IMG/VR virus record: IMGVR_UViG_3300021185_000718
Span: 1 to 55,085 of that record
Strand: one strand, 5' to 3'
DNA length: 55,085 nucleotides
Source: a virus
Every line of letters starts with the position of its first letter. Position 1 is the first letter of the stretch. The notes under the pieces are model-generated. The model had not been told where the DNA came from and made no database searches. It saw nothing but the letters and a program-made list of their open reading frames with translations. Made by a program: the position numbers and the translations under genes. Of this stretch, positions 24,210 through 31,342 are shown piece after piece.

Positions 24210-24492
24210 GCCCCCAATAGTAAAAACGCAACTTTTCTGTTGCCAGGTAAGTTGCCAACCCCGTAACCTAGTTAATTACTAGGCCGCAAGAGCAAAGTTT
24301 TCGTTTGCGTCTGTAGTTTTCTTCGCGATAACCGTGCTTAGATCCGGATAACTCCACTAACTCTATTAACTACCAGTCGATCCTAGTTCGCCCCCATCAT
24401 AAGCACACTCCTGTGCTTAATGTGTTTATGGTGGAGGCGTCGGGTACTGCCCCCGAGTCCTGTATAGCGTTTGAATTGCTTCAACGTTATGA
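24210..24492 (-). ncRNA. ssrA: Circularly permuted two-piece tmRNA (approximate ends)
   Basis: Rescues stalled ribosomes and tags the nascent protein for proteolysis. Reading the minus strand: an acceptor piece with a 5-bp stem TCGGG/CCCGA around GGCAGTA and the end GCCTCC-A-CCA (CCA at 24429-24431); a 33-nt intervening loop (24396-24428) containing an inverted repeat; then the coding piece beginning GGGGGCGAACTAGGATCGAC (24395 down), whose GGGGGC pairs with GCCUCC of the acceptor. The tag frame at 24279-24308 encodes ANENFALAA then TAG, with A at the -4 position before the GCA resume codon. The order acceptor-loop-coding is the permuted form known in alphaproteobacteria, some betaproteobacteria and marine cyanobacteria. 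The 5' and 3' ends are estimates. Confidence 0.9.
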
Positions 24493-24495
24493 GTA

Positions 24496-24526
24496 TATTT
24501 ATACACTCATTATGCGGCTATGTCAA
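24496..24526 (-). promoter_or_regulatory. Superimposed sigma70 and late promoters for the tmRNA
   Basis: TTGACA (24521-24526), 17-nt spacer, TATAAA (24498-24503); the -10 is also the start of the late octamer TATAAATA (24496-24503). The predicted start is near the acceptor-piece 5' end. Confidence 0.8.
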
Positions 24527-24815
24527 GTTCTTTTTCTACTTTTTCTTTTGTTTTGGAATTTGGATTCTTTAAAGGCTCTAACCAACTGTCGGCAATGTAT
24601 GCTCTTGGGCTAGGTCCAAACAGGCTTGATAAGTCTTCTGCTTCAATCCACCAATAGTGATCTGTAACAGGGCATTGGCAGGGCATACCTCTAAACTCAA
24701 ACTGTTCTCCTTGTTTGAATTTACCAATATAATCTACGCATTTGACAATTCGTCCAATATTCTCAGGACGTACTGAATATATGATTTGGGCTAAGTCGCC
24801 TTTAGTACACTTCAT
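24510..24815 (-). CDS. Hypothetical phage protein
   Basis: About 101 aa from ATG 24815, preferred over the much earlier in-frame start because the extra N-terminus is low-complexity and overlaps the divergent gene. The beta-rich pattern MKCTKGDLAQIIYSVRPEN, RIVKCVDYIGKFKQG, HYWWIEAEDL suggests a small SH3-like barrel. The tmRNA promoter lies just beyond its stop. Confidence 0.6.
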   Translation of the reverse strand: MKCTKGDLAQIIYSVRPENIGRIVKCVDYIGKFKQGEQFEFRGMPCQCPVTDHYWWIEAEDLSSLFGPSPRAYIADSWLEPLKNPNSKTKEKVEKELDIAA

Positions 24816-24854
24816 GTCTATATTTAATAAGTAGAAACTAAAAGAAAGGTCGTT

Positions 24855-25109
24855 ATGGCTAAAATGAGAAAGTTCCATTTTTGGAATGAAGCAGGTGATG
24901 AAAAAGATACAGAGCAATTAAGTTTAACAAGAGCAGTTAAGGCTGTGCAAAGTGACTTCAAAGATATGTTTATTGGTGTTGAGTATATCAGTAAGAAAGG
25001 TAAAGAAATTGCAGAAACAATTAAATTACCTTGGGGTAGAAAAGTAAGACAATCAATTGAAGCTGAGAAGAAGAGAGCGGCATTAAAGGCTAAACAAGCC
25101 TTACGTTAA
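24855..25109 (+). CDS. Small basic hypothetical protein
   Basis: The 84-aa plus-strand protein starts MAKMRKFHFWNEAGDE and ends in a Lys/Arg/Ala-rich helix. AAAGG lies upstream of ATG 24855. It is isolated, divergent from the gene at 24510 and convergent with cspA. Not recognised. Confidence 0.6.
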   Translation: MAKMRKFHFWNEAGDEKDTEQLSLTRAVKAVQSDFKDMFIGVEYISKKGKEIAETIKLPWGRKVRQSIEAEKKRAALKAKQALR

Positions 25110-25112
25110 TTG

Positions 25113-25340
25113 TTACCTATTAAAACTGTCGGGTATTGCCAAGTTGCCAGCTATCATTCGTCCACGGTTATCAACCATTTCAAATTCAAGTTGCATCTTG
25201 TTTTGGATATTTGTAATCTGTGCGGCGTTAAAAGCACTGACATGTACAAACACATCTTGTCCACCGGATGACGGAGTAATAAATCCGTAACCTTTTTTCG
25301 CATCAAACCACTTTAGAATGCCATGTATTCTATCGCTCAT
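25113..25340 (-). CDS. cspA: Cold-shock protein, CspA family
   Basis: The 75-aa single-domain OB-fold RNA/DNA-binding protein has GILKWFDAKKGYGFITPSS with RNP1 (KGYGFI) and VFVHVSAF (RNP2), at family length. Expected to melt mRNA secondary structure or bind single-stranded nucleic acid. It has overlapping sigma70 and late promoters, suggesting expression throughout infection. Confidence 0.92.
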   Translation of the reverse strand: MSDRIHGILKWFDAKKGYGFITPSSGGQDVFVHVSAFNAAQITNIQNKMQLEFEMVDNRGRMIAGNLAIPDSFNR

Positions 25341-25386
25341 AAGTTTATTATTTCCTTAATATAACAATGTTAATTATTGCTACTGT

Positions 25387-25415
25387 TGTATAGTGTATTT
25401 ATAGCTTTATGTCAA
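25387..25415 (-). promoter_or_regulatory. Sigma70 promoter with a late octamer in its spacer, for cspA
   Basis: TTGACA (25410-25415), 17-nt spacer, TATACA (25387-25392). The spacer contains TATAAATA at 25396-25403. Confidence 0.7.
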
Positions 25416-25424
25416 AATTAAGCC

Positions 25425-25460
25425 AAAAAAATAGCACGGCCTTTTGAGGGGCCGTGCTAT
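25425..25460 (-). terminator. Strong Rho-independent terminator
   Basis: An 11-bp perfect stem (25431-25441 with 25450-25460), an 8-nt loop and a run of six T on the minus strand (25425-25430), directly after the 59-aa gene. Confidence 0.9.
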
Positions 25461-25468
25461 ATTATAAA

Positions 25469-25648
25469 CTACATTGAGTTCTTTTTTTCCTGAATTTCAG
25501 CACGTCTTGCCTTAGTAAGTTTACCAAGTTCACCTAGTGCTTTTCTTGCTCTTGCCGCGGCCGCTTTAACACCCTTAGTTTCGAAAGACTCGCTTTCAGC
25601 TAAGTATGATTCCATTGCCGCTTTAATCGCTTCGTGATGTTGTGACAT
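25469..25648 (-). CDS. Small Ala/Lys-rich helical protein, 59 aa
   Basis: Begins MSQHHEAIKAAMESYLAE and continues with KGVKAAAARARKALGELGKL and a charged end EIQEKKNSM. The Ala/Lys/Arg helices recall histone H1-like or nucleoid-associated peptides. ATG 25648 has a GGAGATAA site, and a strong terminator follows the TAG. A monocistronic unit with these signals is likely well expressed; function unknown. Confidence 0.75.
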   Translation of the reverse strand: MSQHHEAIKAAMESYLAESESFETKGVKAAAARARKALGELGKLTKARRAEIQEKKNSM

Positions 25649-25717
25649 AATTATCTCCTATTGTGTTTAACACGCTTTTATTTACTATCATAGCATTTAA
25701 GGCGTGTTAAATGTGGT

Positions 25718-26791
25718 TTAGAATTTATATTTCACAGATCCCAGGATTGATGTTGTATCAGCATAATCTGCACCAGTGATAGTTGATGTTCCACTCTTAT
25801 CGTGTAGATATAAACCAATCTCTAATCCATCTTGCTTATCAGCACGTTTGCCAGCGTCATAGTTAGCATACACGTTATGAACAACACCGTAATAGTTACC
25901 ATCGTAACCTAAGTCATCATTCATAGTTCTATGAGCAGTAACATAAGTTGCTGGAGTAACATTATACATTACACCCATATCAATTCTGTCATCACTTGCA
26001 AGACCTGTGTCTTTGTCGTCCCACAACTCAACACCCCATTGCATTGGGATATCCCATCTACGAAGTGTTCCGCCAATAGCGTATCCTTCTTGACGAGTGT
26101 CTGTTGTGTAACTTGCTGAACCTGCCGCAGTTGTGTCAATGATCATGTATGATACATCAGCTAAACCTAATAAGCTAACTGTTGCACTTGCATACAATGA
26201 GTCTTCGTTGTTATCGTAACCAACAACTACACCCCATGGCTTTTCTCTTTTAAGTCTGTACGCATCAAATTCGAATTCAGTTTCTTTTTCAAATCCGCCT
26301 AATACTAAAACAGTCTTTTCATTGTGATCCAACCTACTACTTGATTCAGTAATGATAATTGGTGCTCCAATCTTTGATGTTTTTGCAAAGCCAATGCGTT
26401 GTGCATCAGTTTCACCAACATAGATTGTTGCGAAGTCATTACCAAAACCTAATTGCTTTTCAACAATAGTATTGTCAAGAGTACTATCTAATGCATAATC
26501 ACTATCATACGTCATAGTTGCACCAACCCAGTTAAGGTTAAGCATGTTCTTGTCAATATCTAAGTCTTGGCTAATACCAACTTGCAATTCAGCACGTGAG
26601 TCCCAACCAGAGTCATAAGTTTTATCGTCATATATACCCTCAATTTCACCATTGACATAAAGTCCAGCTGGTAAATTTGGCATACTACTTTCAAGGGCCT
26701 GTACTCTACTTTCGAGACCTGCATCGTCAGCCAAGGTTCCTGTCGCAAGAGTTGCGAACAAGACGGCTAACACCATCGTTACTTTTTTCAT
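25718..26791 (-). CDS. Porin-like outer-membrane beta-barrel protein
   Basis: The 357-aa protein has a Sec signal peptide (MKKVTMVLAVLFATLATGTLA, cleavage before DD), a short coiled coil (GLESRVQALESS), about 16 amphipathic beta-strand segments, and ends in VKYKF, the C-terminal aromatic strand typical of porins recognised by the Bam machinery. It is therefore expected in the host outer membrane, not the virion. A late-type CATAAATA lies upstream. It may alter permeability or mask phage receptors (inference). Confidence 0.8.
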   Translation of the reverse strand: MKKVTMVLAVLFATLATGTLADDAGLESRVQALESSMPNLPAGLYVNGEIEGIYDDKTYDSGWDSRAELQVGISQDLDIDKNMLNLNWVGATMTYDSDYALDSTLDNTIVEKQLGFGNDFATIYVGETDAQRIGFAKTSKIGAPIIITESSSRLDHNEKTVLVLGGFEKETEFEFDAYRLKREKPWGVVVGYDNNEDSLYASATVSLLGLADVSYMIIDTTAAGSASYTTDTRQEGYAIGGTLRRWDIPMQWGVELWDDKDTGLASDDRIDMGVMYNVTPATYVTAHRTMNDDLGYDGNYYGVVHNVYANYDAGKRADKQDGLEIGLYLHDKSGTSTITGADYADTTSILGSVKYKF

Positions 26792-26829
26792 TTTATTTTA
26801 TTATATCCTTATCTATATTATAACATAAA

Positions 26830-26848
26830 AAGACTCCGGGAGAGTCTT
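26830..26848 (-). terminator. Rho-independent terminator after the PAAR gene
   Basis: A 7-bp stem (26830-26836 with 26842-26848), followed on the minus strand by TTTTTA. Confidence 0.75.
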
Positions 26849-26854
26849 CGAGCT

Positions 26855-26862
26855 TATTTATG
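26855..26862 (-). promoter_or_regulatory. Late-type octamer upstream of the porin gene
   Basis: CATAAATA on the minus strand, but it is before the terminator at 26830-26848, so its use for the porin gene is uncertain. A TATAAT nearer the gene (about 26809-26814) may also serve. Confidence 0.4.
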
Positions 26863-26894
26863 CTATCTTTGAGTGCATTTATCTTTAAAGTGGT

Positions 26895-27944
26895 TTAACT
26901 AGTAGCATATCCATTAGCTTTTAAGGTCTGTTGTGCCCATGGATATTTTGGTAGGCCAGTTCTACTTCCATTGGAACCCCAAGCCACTTTTGCACCTCTA
27001 ATATCAATGTGCGTAAATGTATTGTATATGCCAATTGCAGTAAACCCTGCGTCAATAGCCGCTTGAATGAACTTTTGACGTTGTGCTGTTGTTAGTCCTG
27101 TCTGAACAATGTCGACAGCATTTCCTAACATGTGTTGACTTTTCTTAGATCCACCAACTCTTGAATTGTATTCTGGACTTCTATATCCACTAGTACAAAC
27201 TAATTGGAAACCCATCTCTCTAGATATTCTTTCTAAGCCTGTTACAACTTGTGGTTTCACTCTACTGTCAACGTGTGGTAACCATTTAATAAATTGTCCA
27301 TCTGCATTTGATGGTTGTTTACTTGGAACTTCTTCAACTAACTCTCCATCTGACGATGAACTTGCTGGAGCCGGTTGTGGTCCTGCTGTATTTGTTACTC
27401 CGGATTCTCCACCTGTAAGTACAGGACTTTCATTACCACGTCTAGCAGTTGGAATACCACCATCGCCATATTCTACTGCTTCTGTTGTATCTGGATCAAC
27501 TCCGTTATCTCTTTCAATCTTACGACCAATAATAATGTCTGCGGCTTCTACTGGATCAAGTGTAACCTTTTCAAAGCCCATTGCTTGTGCAACTACGTTA
27601 CCTATTGCGTTCGCTTGTTCTTCTGCTGTTGCTTGTGGATCACCTGCTACGTCTGTACTACCTGTAACAATAACTGCCTTGTAAGGAGCGTCTGTATCAA
27701 TTACATCACCAATCCTTGCTGTAAGTAACTCATTAGTAATGTCTATTGTTGATCCTGTTATAATTTTACCTATATGCCCACAGTCAGTTTCAACTAGGTC
27801 TCCTAGTCTTGCTGTAGGAATGTTGTTAGTAAACACGTTCGGACTACCTGTTATAATAGTACCACCAATGTCTAAAGGTGGATGACTAGGATGATAACAA
27901 GTACCTTGTGTCCTGTCGCCAATTCTTGCTATTGGTTGTCCCAT
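26895..27944 (-). CDS. PAAR spike-tip protein fused to an M15 peptidase
   Basis: The 349-aa protein has N-terminal PAAR repeats (IARIGDRTQGTCYHP..., TARLGDLVETDCGHIGKIITGS, TARIGDVID) that form the sharp tip of the tail spike, a flexible Ser/Pro linker, and a C-terminal D-Ala-D-Ala-type peptidase: SGYRSPEYN, SQHMLGNAVDI (Zn ligands His and Asp) and FTHIDIRG (third His). It would pierce the outer membrane and cleave peptidoglycan during injection, combining roles split between gp5 and gp5.4 in T4. A strong terminator follows. Confidence 0.9.
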   Translation of the reverse strand: MGQPIARIGDRTQGTCYHPSHPPLDIGGTIITGSPNVFTNNIPTARLGDLVETDCGHIGKIITGSTIDITNELLTARIGDVIDTDAPYKAVIVTGSTDVAGDPQATAEEQANAIGNVVAQAMGFEKVTLDPVEAADIIIGRKIERDNGVDPDTTEAVEYGDGGIPTARRGNESPVLTGGESGVTNTAGPQPAPASSSSDGELVEEVPSKQPSNADGQFIKWLPHVDSRVKPQVVTGLERISREMGFQLVCTSGYRSPEYNSRVGGSKKSQHMLGNAVDIVQTGLTTAQRQKFIQAAIDAGFTAIGIYNTFTHIDIRGAKVAWGSNGSRTGLPKYPWAQQTLKANGYATS

Positions 27945-28592
27945 CTATGCTGACCCTGTTGGAAATTGTGAATCTAGTTGTGCTTGTGTACCGTATATTC
28001 TGTACAGTTTTAAACCTTCGCTCATGTAATCATACATAACATCTTTGTACGGAAGTTTCTTATTAACATTAAAGTTAACAATGCCACCACCGCTTTGTAT
28101 CTGTAATGACTTCGCAGGCTTGTTACTTGGTTCAGCTGACTTAGGTTCTGCTGATGCAGGAACATCACCAAGTAATACTTTAGCGTTATGAATCTTTGCT
28201 TCTAGTTCTCCTAATGATGCAAGTTCAGATATCTTTCTTGTATCTAAACCAGCAAAGCTAGTAAACAAATTACCTATCTTAGAACTTGCACTTGCTGTTG
28301 ATTGTTTAGCTAGTTCTAATTTGTTAGCTGTAGCATTTTTAATTGAATCTGGTATAAGTCCACCTAGATCAGATGGTATTACAGGTAAGTCTGCCGCAGG
28401 ATCAGGAATGCCAAAGTCGGGTAACGATGCTTCTGGTAGGTCAGGAAATCGTTCAGCAATCATTGAAGGATCACCAAACACTTCTGTTTCTACACCATTT
28501 ATAACTTTGATTTCACTATTCAACTTAGTATTAACATTAAAGTTAACAAGTTGACTGTTAGCTTTTAATTGAACTTTAGGTATAGCACTCAT
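27945..28592 (-). CDS. Probable baseplate/spike-associated protein with repeated VNFNV domain
   Basis: The 215-aa protein carries a repeated domain of about 40 residues at both ends: LVNFNVNTKL...VEVFGDPSMIAERFP (about 16-50) and GIVNFNVNKKLPYKDVM...YRIYGTQAQLDSQFP (about 170-212), joined by a Pro/Ala-rich linker. The neighbouring 28592-29557 gene has the same two-end layout. Its position next to the PAAR protein suggests a virion role. Confidence 0.75.
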   Translation of the reverse strand: MSAIPKVQLKANSQLVNFNVNTKLNSEIKVINGVETEVFGDPSMIAERFPDLPEASLPDFGIPDPAADLPVIPSDLGGLIPDSIKNATANKLELAKQSTASASSKIGNLFTSFAGLDTRKISELASLGELEAKIHNAKVLLGDVPASAEPKSAEPSNKPAKSLQIQSGGGIVNFNVNKKLPYKDVMYDYMSEGLKLYRIYGTQAQLDSQFPTGSA

Positions 28593-29557
28593 TATACTGC
28601 TACCAATATTGATTCAGGAAATGCTTTGTCTAGTTGTTCTGTTGTAGCATATACTCTTGTTAGCTTACCTTGGTGCATAACATCTCTGAAAGGTTTCTTC
28701 TTGTCAATATTCCAGTTAACAATACTACCATTTGATTGTATAGTTCTTGTTTGTGCCGGAACATCGCTTTTCATTTTCTCTTTAATCTCACCTGCTTGTC
28801 CACTAGGTGTAAACTTTGTATTTTGTAGTGCAGTTGTTATTCCTTTACAGTTACCTGTTTTAACTGCGGCAACCATTGCACTTAGTTCACCTTGACATGC
28901 ACCAATGTTTTCTGACACTACTGCACACGCATCGTTAATCTCTTGTCCAACGTCTGGTGCTTCATCACCTAGTACTTCATTTAAGTCGTTCATTGTCTCA
29001 GACACACCATTAATATAATTGTCTAAGGCAGTTTCTAATTCTTCTCTTGCTACTGTGTACAGTTGCGGATCCGGAGTATCATCGTCAAGTTCTATTGCTT
29101 CTAAACGTTCGATAAGAGCATTAACTTCTTCTGTCTTAGCTGTTGCATCTGTAATGTTAGTATTGATTTCAGAAATCTTTTCAGTTGCCTCACCTGCCAC
29201 GTCCATAGACTCTGTTAGTAACTCGTTAATTTTTTCTTCTGTTTCGGAGGCTGATATAGCTGTTTCAACATCAGGTGCTAATGAACCAATACTACCCATA
29301 ACTGCACAGGCATCTGTTGCAGTTGCCATTGTAGCATCACAGGCAGTTTCAAGTTTAACTGCTTTAGCATCTACAGTATCATCAACATACTTAGGTGTTC
29401 CACCTGCAAACTTTTTATCAAGAGCGGCTTGTGGGCCATGTACCCTTGTTTCTTTTCCTAAATATGTAACAATAATAAATGGTGTACCTTCTTTTTCAAC
29501 ATTAAAGTTAACAATACTACCATTGTCTTGAATACGTCTATAAATCATTTCTGGCAT
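28592..29557 (-). CDS. Probable structural protein with repeated VNFNV domain
   Basis: The 321-aa protein has an N-terminal domain SIVNFNVEKEGTPFIIVTYLGKETRVHG and a C-terminal SIVNWNIDKKKPFRDVMHQGK...RVYATTEQLDKAFP, flanking a long acidic helical region with evenly spaced Cys residues. ATG 29557 has AGAGGAG upstream, and GATAAATA at 29579-29586. Probably assembled with its neighbour and the spike (inference). Confidence 0.75.
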   Translation of the reverse strand: MPEMIYRRIQDNGSIVNFNVEKEGTPFIIVTYLGKETRVHGPQAALDKKFAGGTPKYVDDTVDAKAVKLETACDATMATATDACAVMGSIGSLAPDVETAISASETEEKINELLTESMDVAGEATEKISEINTNITDATAKTEEVNALIERLEAIELDDDTPDPQLYTVAREELETALDNYINGVSETMNDLNEVLGDEAPDVGQEINDACAVVSENIGACQGELSAMVAAVKTGNCKGITTALQNTKFTPSGQAGEIKEKMKSDVPAQTRTIQSNGSIVNWNIDKKKPFRDVMHQGKLTRVYATTEQLDKAFPESILVAV

Positions 29558-29578
29558 ATTAATACTCCTCTTACAAAG

Positions 29579-29586
29579 TATTTATC
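29579..29586 (-). promoter_or_regulatory. Late promoter for the spike operon
   Basis: GATAAATA on the minus strand, 22 nt before ATG 29557; it would drive the two repeat-domain proteins and the PAAR gene down to the terminator at 26830. Confidence 0.7.
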
Positions 29587-29588
29587 TG

Positions 29589-29906
29589 CTATTTAATGAT
29601 GTCAGCTAATCCTGCAGGTGCTTTGATGATTGGTGATGTTTGTTTTTCGTATGCTTCAGCAAACTGTTTTGCAGTAGGTACACATAAAGAAATAGCAGTA
29701 TGCTTAACAGTATAGCTTCTGTTTACTTCTGCTGTAAACAAGAACTGTTGTAAGCCAATACCTTTTTCACTAGCAACTAGTGTTAGTGGATAATGAAGTT
29801 GGATTTGTTTATCATCTTCTTTTTCAAACCTACCTACAAGCTCTTCGCCTGACATAAGTTTAATAGTAACAATATCGCCTTTTTTGTAAGGTGCTTCAAT
29901 TAACAT
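29589..29906 (-). CDS. Sm-like hypothetical protein
   Basis: The 105-aa protein has KGDIVTIKLMSGEELVGRFEKEDDKQIQLHYPLTLV, which has the strand pattern of an Sm/SH3-like barrel, with a Pro-rich tail. It follows grx and nrdB in the same operon. A similar gene accompanies structural genes in T4-like marine phages (impression). Function unknown. Confidence 0.65.
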   Translation of the reverse strand: MLIEAPYKKGDIVTIKLMSGEELVGRFEKEDDKQIQLHYPLTLVASEKGIGLQQFLFTAEVNRSYTVKHTAISLCVPTAKQFAEAYEKQTSPIIKAPAGLADIIK

Positions 29907-29909
29907 ATA

Positions 29910-30173
29910 TTATTCTCCAGTTTCTAAGTGTTTTTCTAATTCGTGATAACCACCCATATACTTACCCTTGAAAATAATTTGCGGAGCAGTTCGTGGCATT
30001 GGAAGATTATTAACTTTGAATTCTTCCATCAACTGTTCAACTGGAATGTCTTTACCAATAATCATTTCGATAAAGTCTACGCCTTTACTTTTTAATAGAT
30101 GTTTTGCTTTTACACAATAGCTACAATTTGGTTTTGAATATACTACTGTGGTGTTGTTGTCTGCCTTTTGCAT
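29910..30173 (-). CDS. grx: Glutaredoxin
   Basis: The 87-aa thioredoxin-fold protein has the active site CSYC (residues 17-20), cis-Pro region RTAPQIIF and GGYHELE for glutathione binding. Expected to re-reduce ribonucleotide reductase, as its place directly after nrdB suggests; the NrdA C-terminus provides a matching CDSC pair. Confidence 0.92.
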   Translation of the reverse strand: MQKADNNTTVVYSKPNCSYCVKAKHLLKSKGVDFIEMIIGKDIPVEQLMEEFKVNNLPMPRTAPQIIFKGKYMGGYHELEKHLETGE

Positions 30174-31276
30174 TATAGTTTAAATCCTTTTAGACTGTCT
30201 GTTGACACGTCTTGTTTAATCCCACCGATGATATAACTTTCAACTTCTGTCTCTTGAGGTGCAACTTGCAAGCCTGAGCTAGATAGCCAATGTTGTGTCC
30301 ACGGTAGCGGGTTTTGGGTTGATGATGCATCAAAGATAGTTGAGTATCCTAATGCTTTAAGCCTACGGTTGGCAATGTACTCTACGTAATCGCCTAACAG
30401 TCTTTCGTTCAGACCAATAATTGATCCGTCTTTCATTAAATGTTTAGCCCATGCTTTTTCTTCGTTAACACATGCCTTCCACATTTCATAAACTTCTGCT
30501 TCACATTCTTTTGCAATCTTAGCCATCTCTGGATCGTCATCGCCACGCATCCAATTCTTAAGAACGTGTGAACTTAATGCAAGGTGTTGACTTTCATCAC
30601 GAGCAATAAGACTAATAATCTTTGCTGAGCCTTCCATTTTCTTTAGCTCACCAAATGCAAATGTACATGCAAACGAAACATAAAAACGTAATCCTTCTAA
30701 GATGTTTACGTTCATCATAGCAAGGAACATTTTTTTCTTAACGTCACGCATGGTTCCTTCTTTACGATGAATGAATGCGTCTGCCGCACCTGTAAATGCA
30801 TCATAGTTTTTAGTTACACTAACTGCACGTTTAATAATTTCATCGTCATTTAAAATATGATCTAATACTTCACTTGGATTAGGATATACATTCTTCATAA
30901 TGTGTGTATAACTACGTGAGTGAATAGTTTCAAAGAAGTCCCAAGTAACAATACAACCTTCTAGTTCTGGTAAAGATACATGAGGCAAGAAAGCAAGACA
31001 TGGTCCTCTTCCTTGTACACTATCTAGTAGTGTTTGATACTTTAGGTTACTTGTAAAAATGTGTTTTTCTTCTGGACGAAAGTTTTGGAAGTCAGCTCTA
31101 TCTTTTTGTAACGATACTTCCTCAGGACGCCAAAAGTAACCAAGCATTGTTTGGTTAAGTTTGTCAAATACAGGGAAACGAAATGTATCGTATCTCTGTG
31201 TGTTTTGATCTGCTCCGAAGAACATATGTTGCTTTGTGAAGTCTACAGCTTCACGATTAAATACTGTCTTTGCCAT
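30173..31276 (-). CDS. nrdB: Ribonucleotide reductase class Ia, beta subunit
   Basis: Houses the diferric-tyrosyl radical cofactor. The 367-aa protein (E. coli 376) shows WDFFETIHSRSYTHI with Glu116, His119 and radical Tyr123, NVNILEGLRFY with another Glu ligand, and ARDESQHLALSSH with Glu and His ligands. It has combined sigma70/late promoters upstream. Its stop overlaps the grx start. Confidence 0.96.
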   Translation of the reverse strand: MAKTVFNREAVDFTKQHMFFGADQNTQRYDTFRFPVFDKLNQTMLGYFWRPEEVSLQKDRADFQNFRPEEKHIFTSNLKYQTLLDSVQGRGPCLAFLPHVSLPELEGCIVTWDFFETIHSRSYTHIMKNVYPNPSEVLDHILNDDEIIKRAVSVTKNYDAFTGAADAFIHRKEGTMRDVKKKMFLAMMNVNILEGLRFYVSFACTFAFGELKKMEGSAKIISLIARDESQHLALSSHVLKNWMRGDDDPEMAKIAKECEAEVYEMWKACVNEEKAWAKHLMKDGSIIGLNERLLGDYVEYIANRRLKALGYSTIFDASSTQNPLPWTQHWLSSSGLQVAPQETEVESYIIGGIKQDVSTDSLKGFKL

Positions 31277-31302
31277 GTCTCTCTCTTTTTTCTCTAATAG
31301 CG

Positions 31303-31339
31303 TATTTATTAATATACACTAGTCTTATGTATTTGTCAA
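31303..31339 (-). promoter_or_regulatory. Tandem sigma70 and late promoters for nrdB-grx
   Basis: TTGACA (31334-31339), 17-nt spacer, TATATT (31311-31316), immediately followed by AATAAATA (31303-31310). Confidence 0.75.
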
Positions 31340-31342
31340 GTA

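Noticed and set aside
24240-24508. Region at first considered an empty intergenic space
   Set aside because: The conserved tag-coding frame and acceptor end show it is a permuted tmRNA.
27166-27684. Long plus-strand open frame (172 codons) opposite the PAAR-M15 gene
   Set aside because: It lies wholly antisense to a gene with clear motifs, has low-complexity Ser/Thr/Pro-rich coding, and no ribosome site; it is a shadow frame.
29019-29531. Plus-strand open frame (170 codons) opposite the 321-aa structural protein
   Set aside because: Antisense shadow with Ser/Ala/Val runs complementary to the acidic helical sequence; no start signal.
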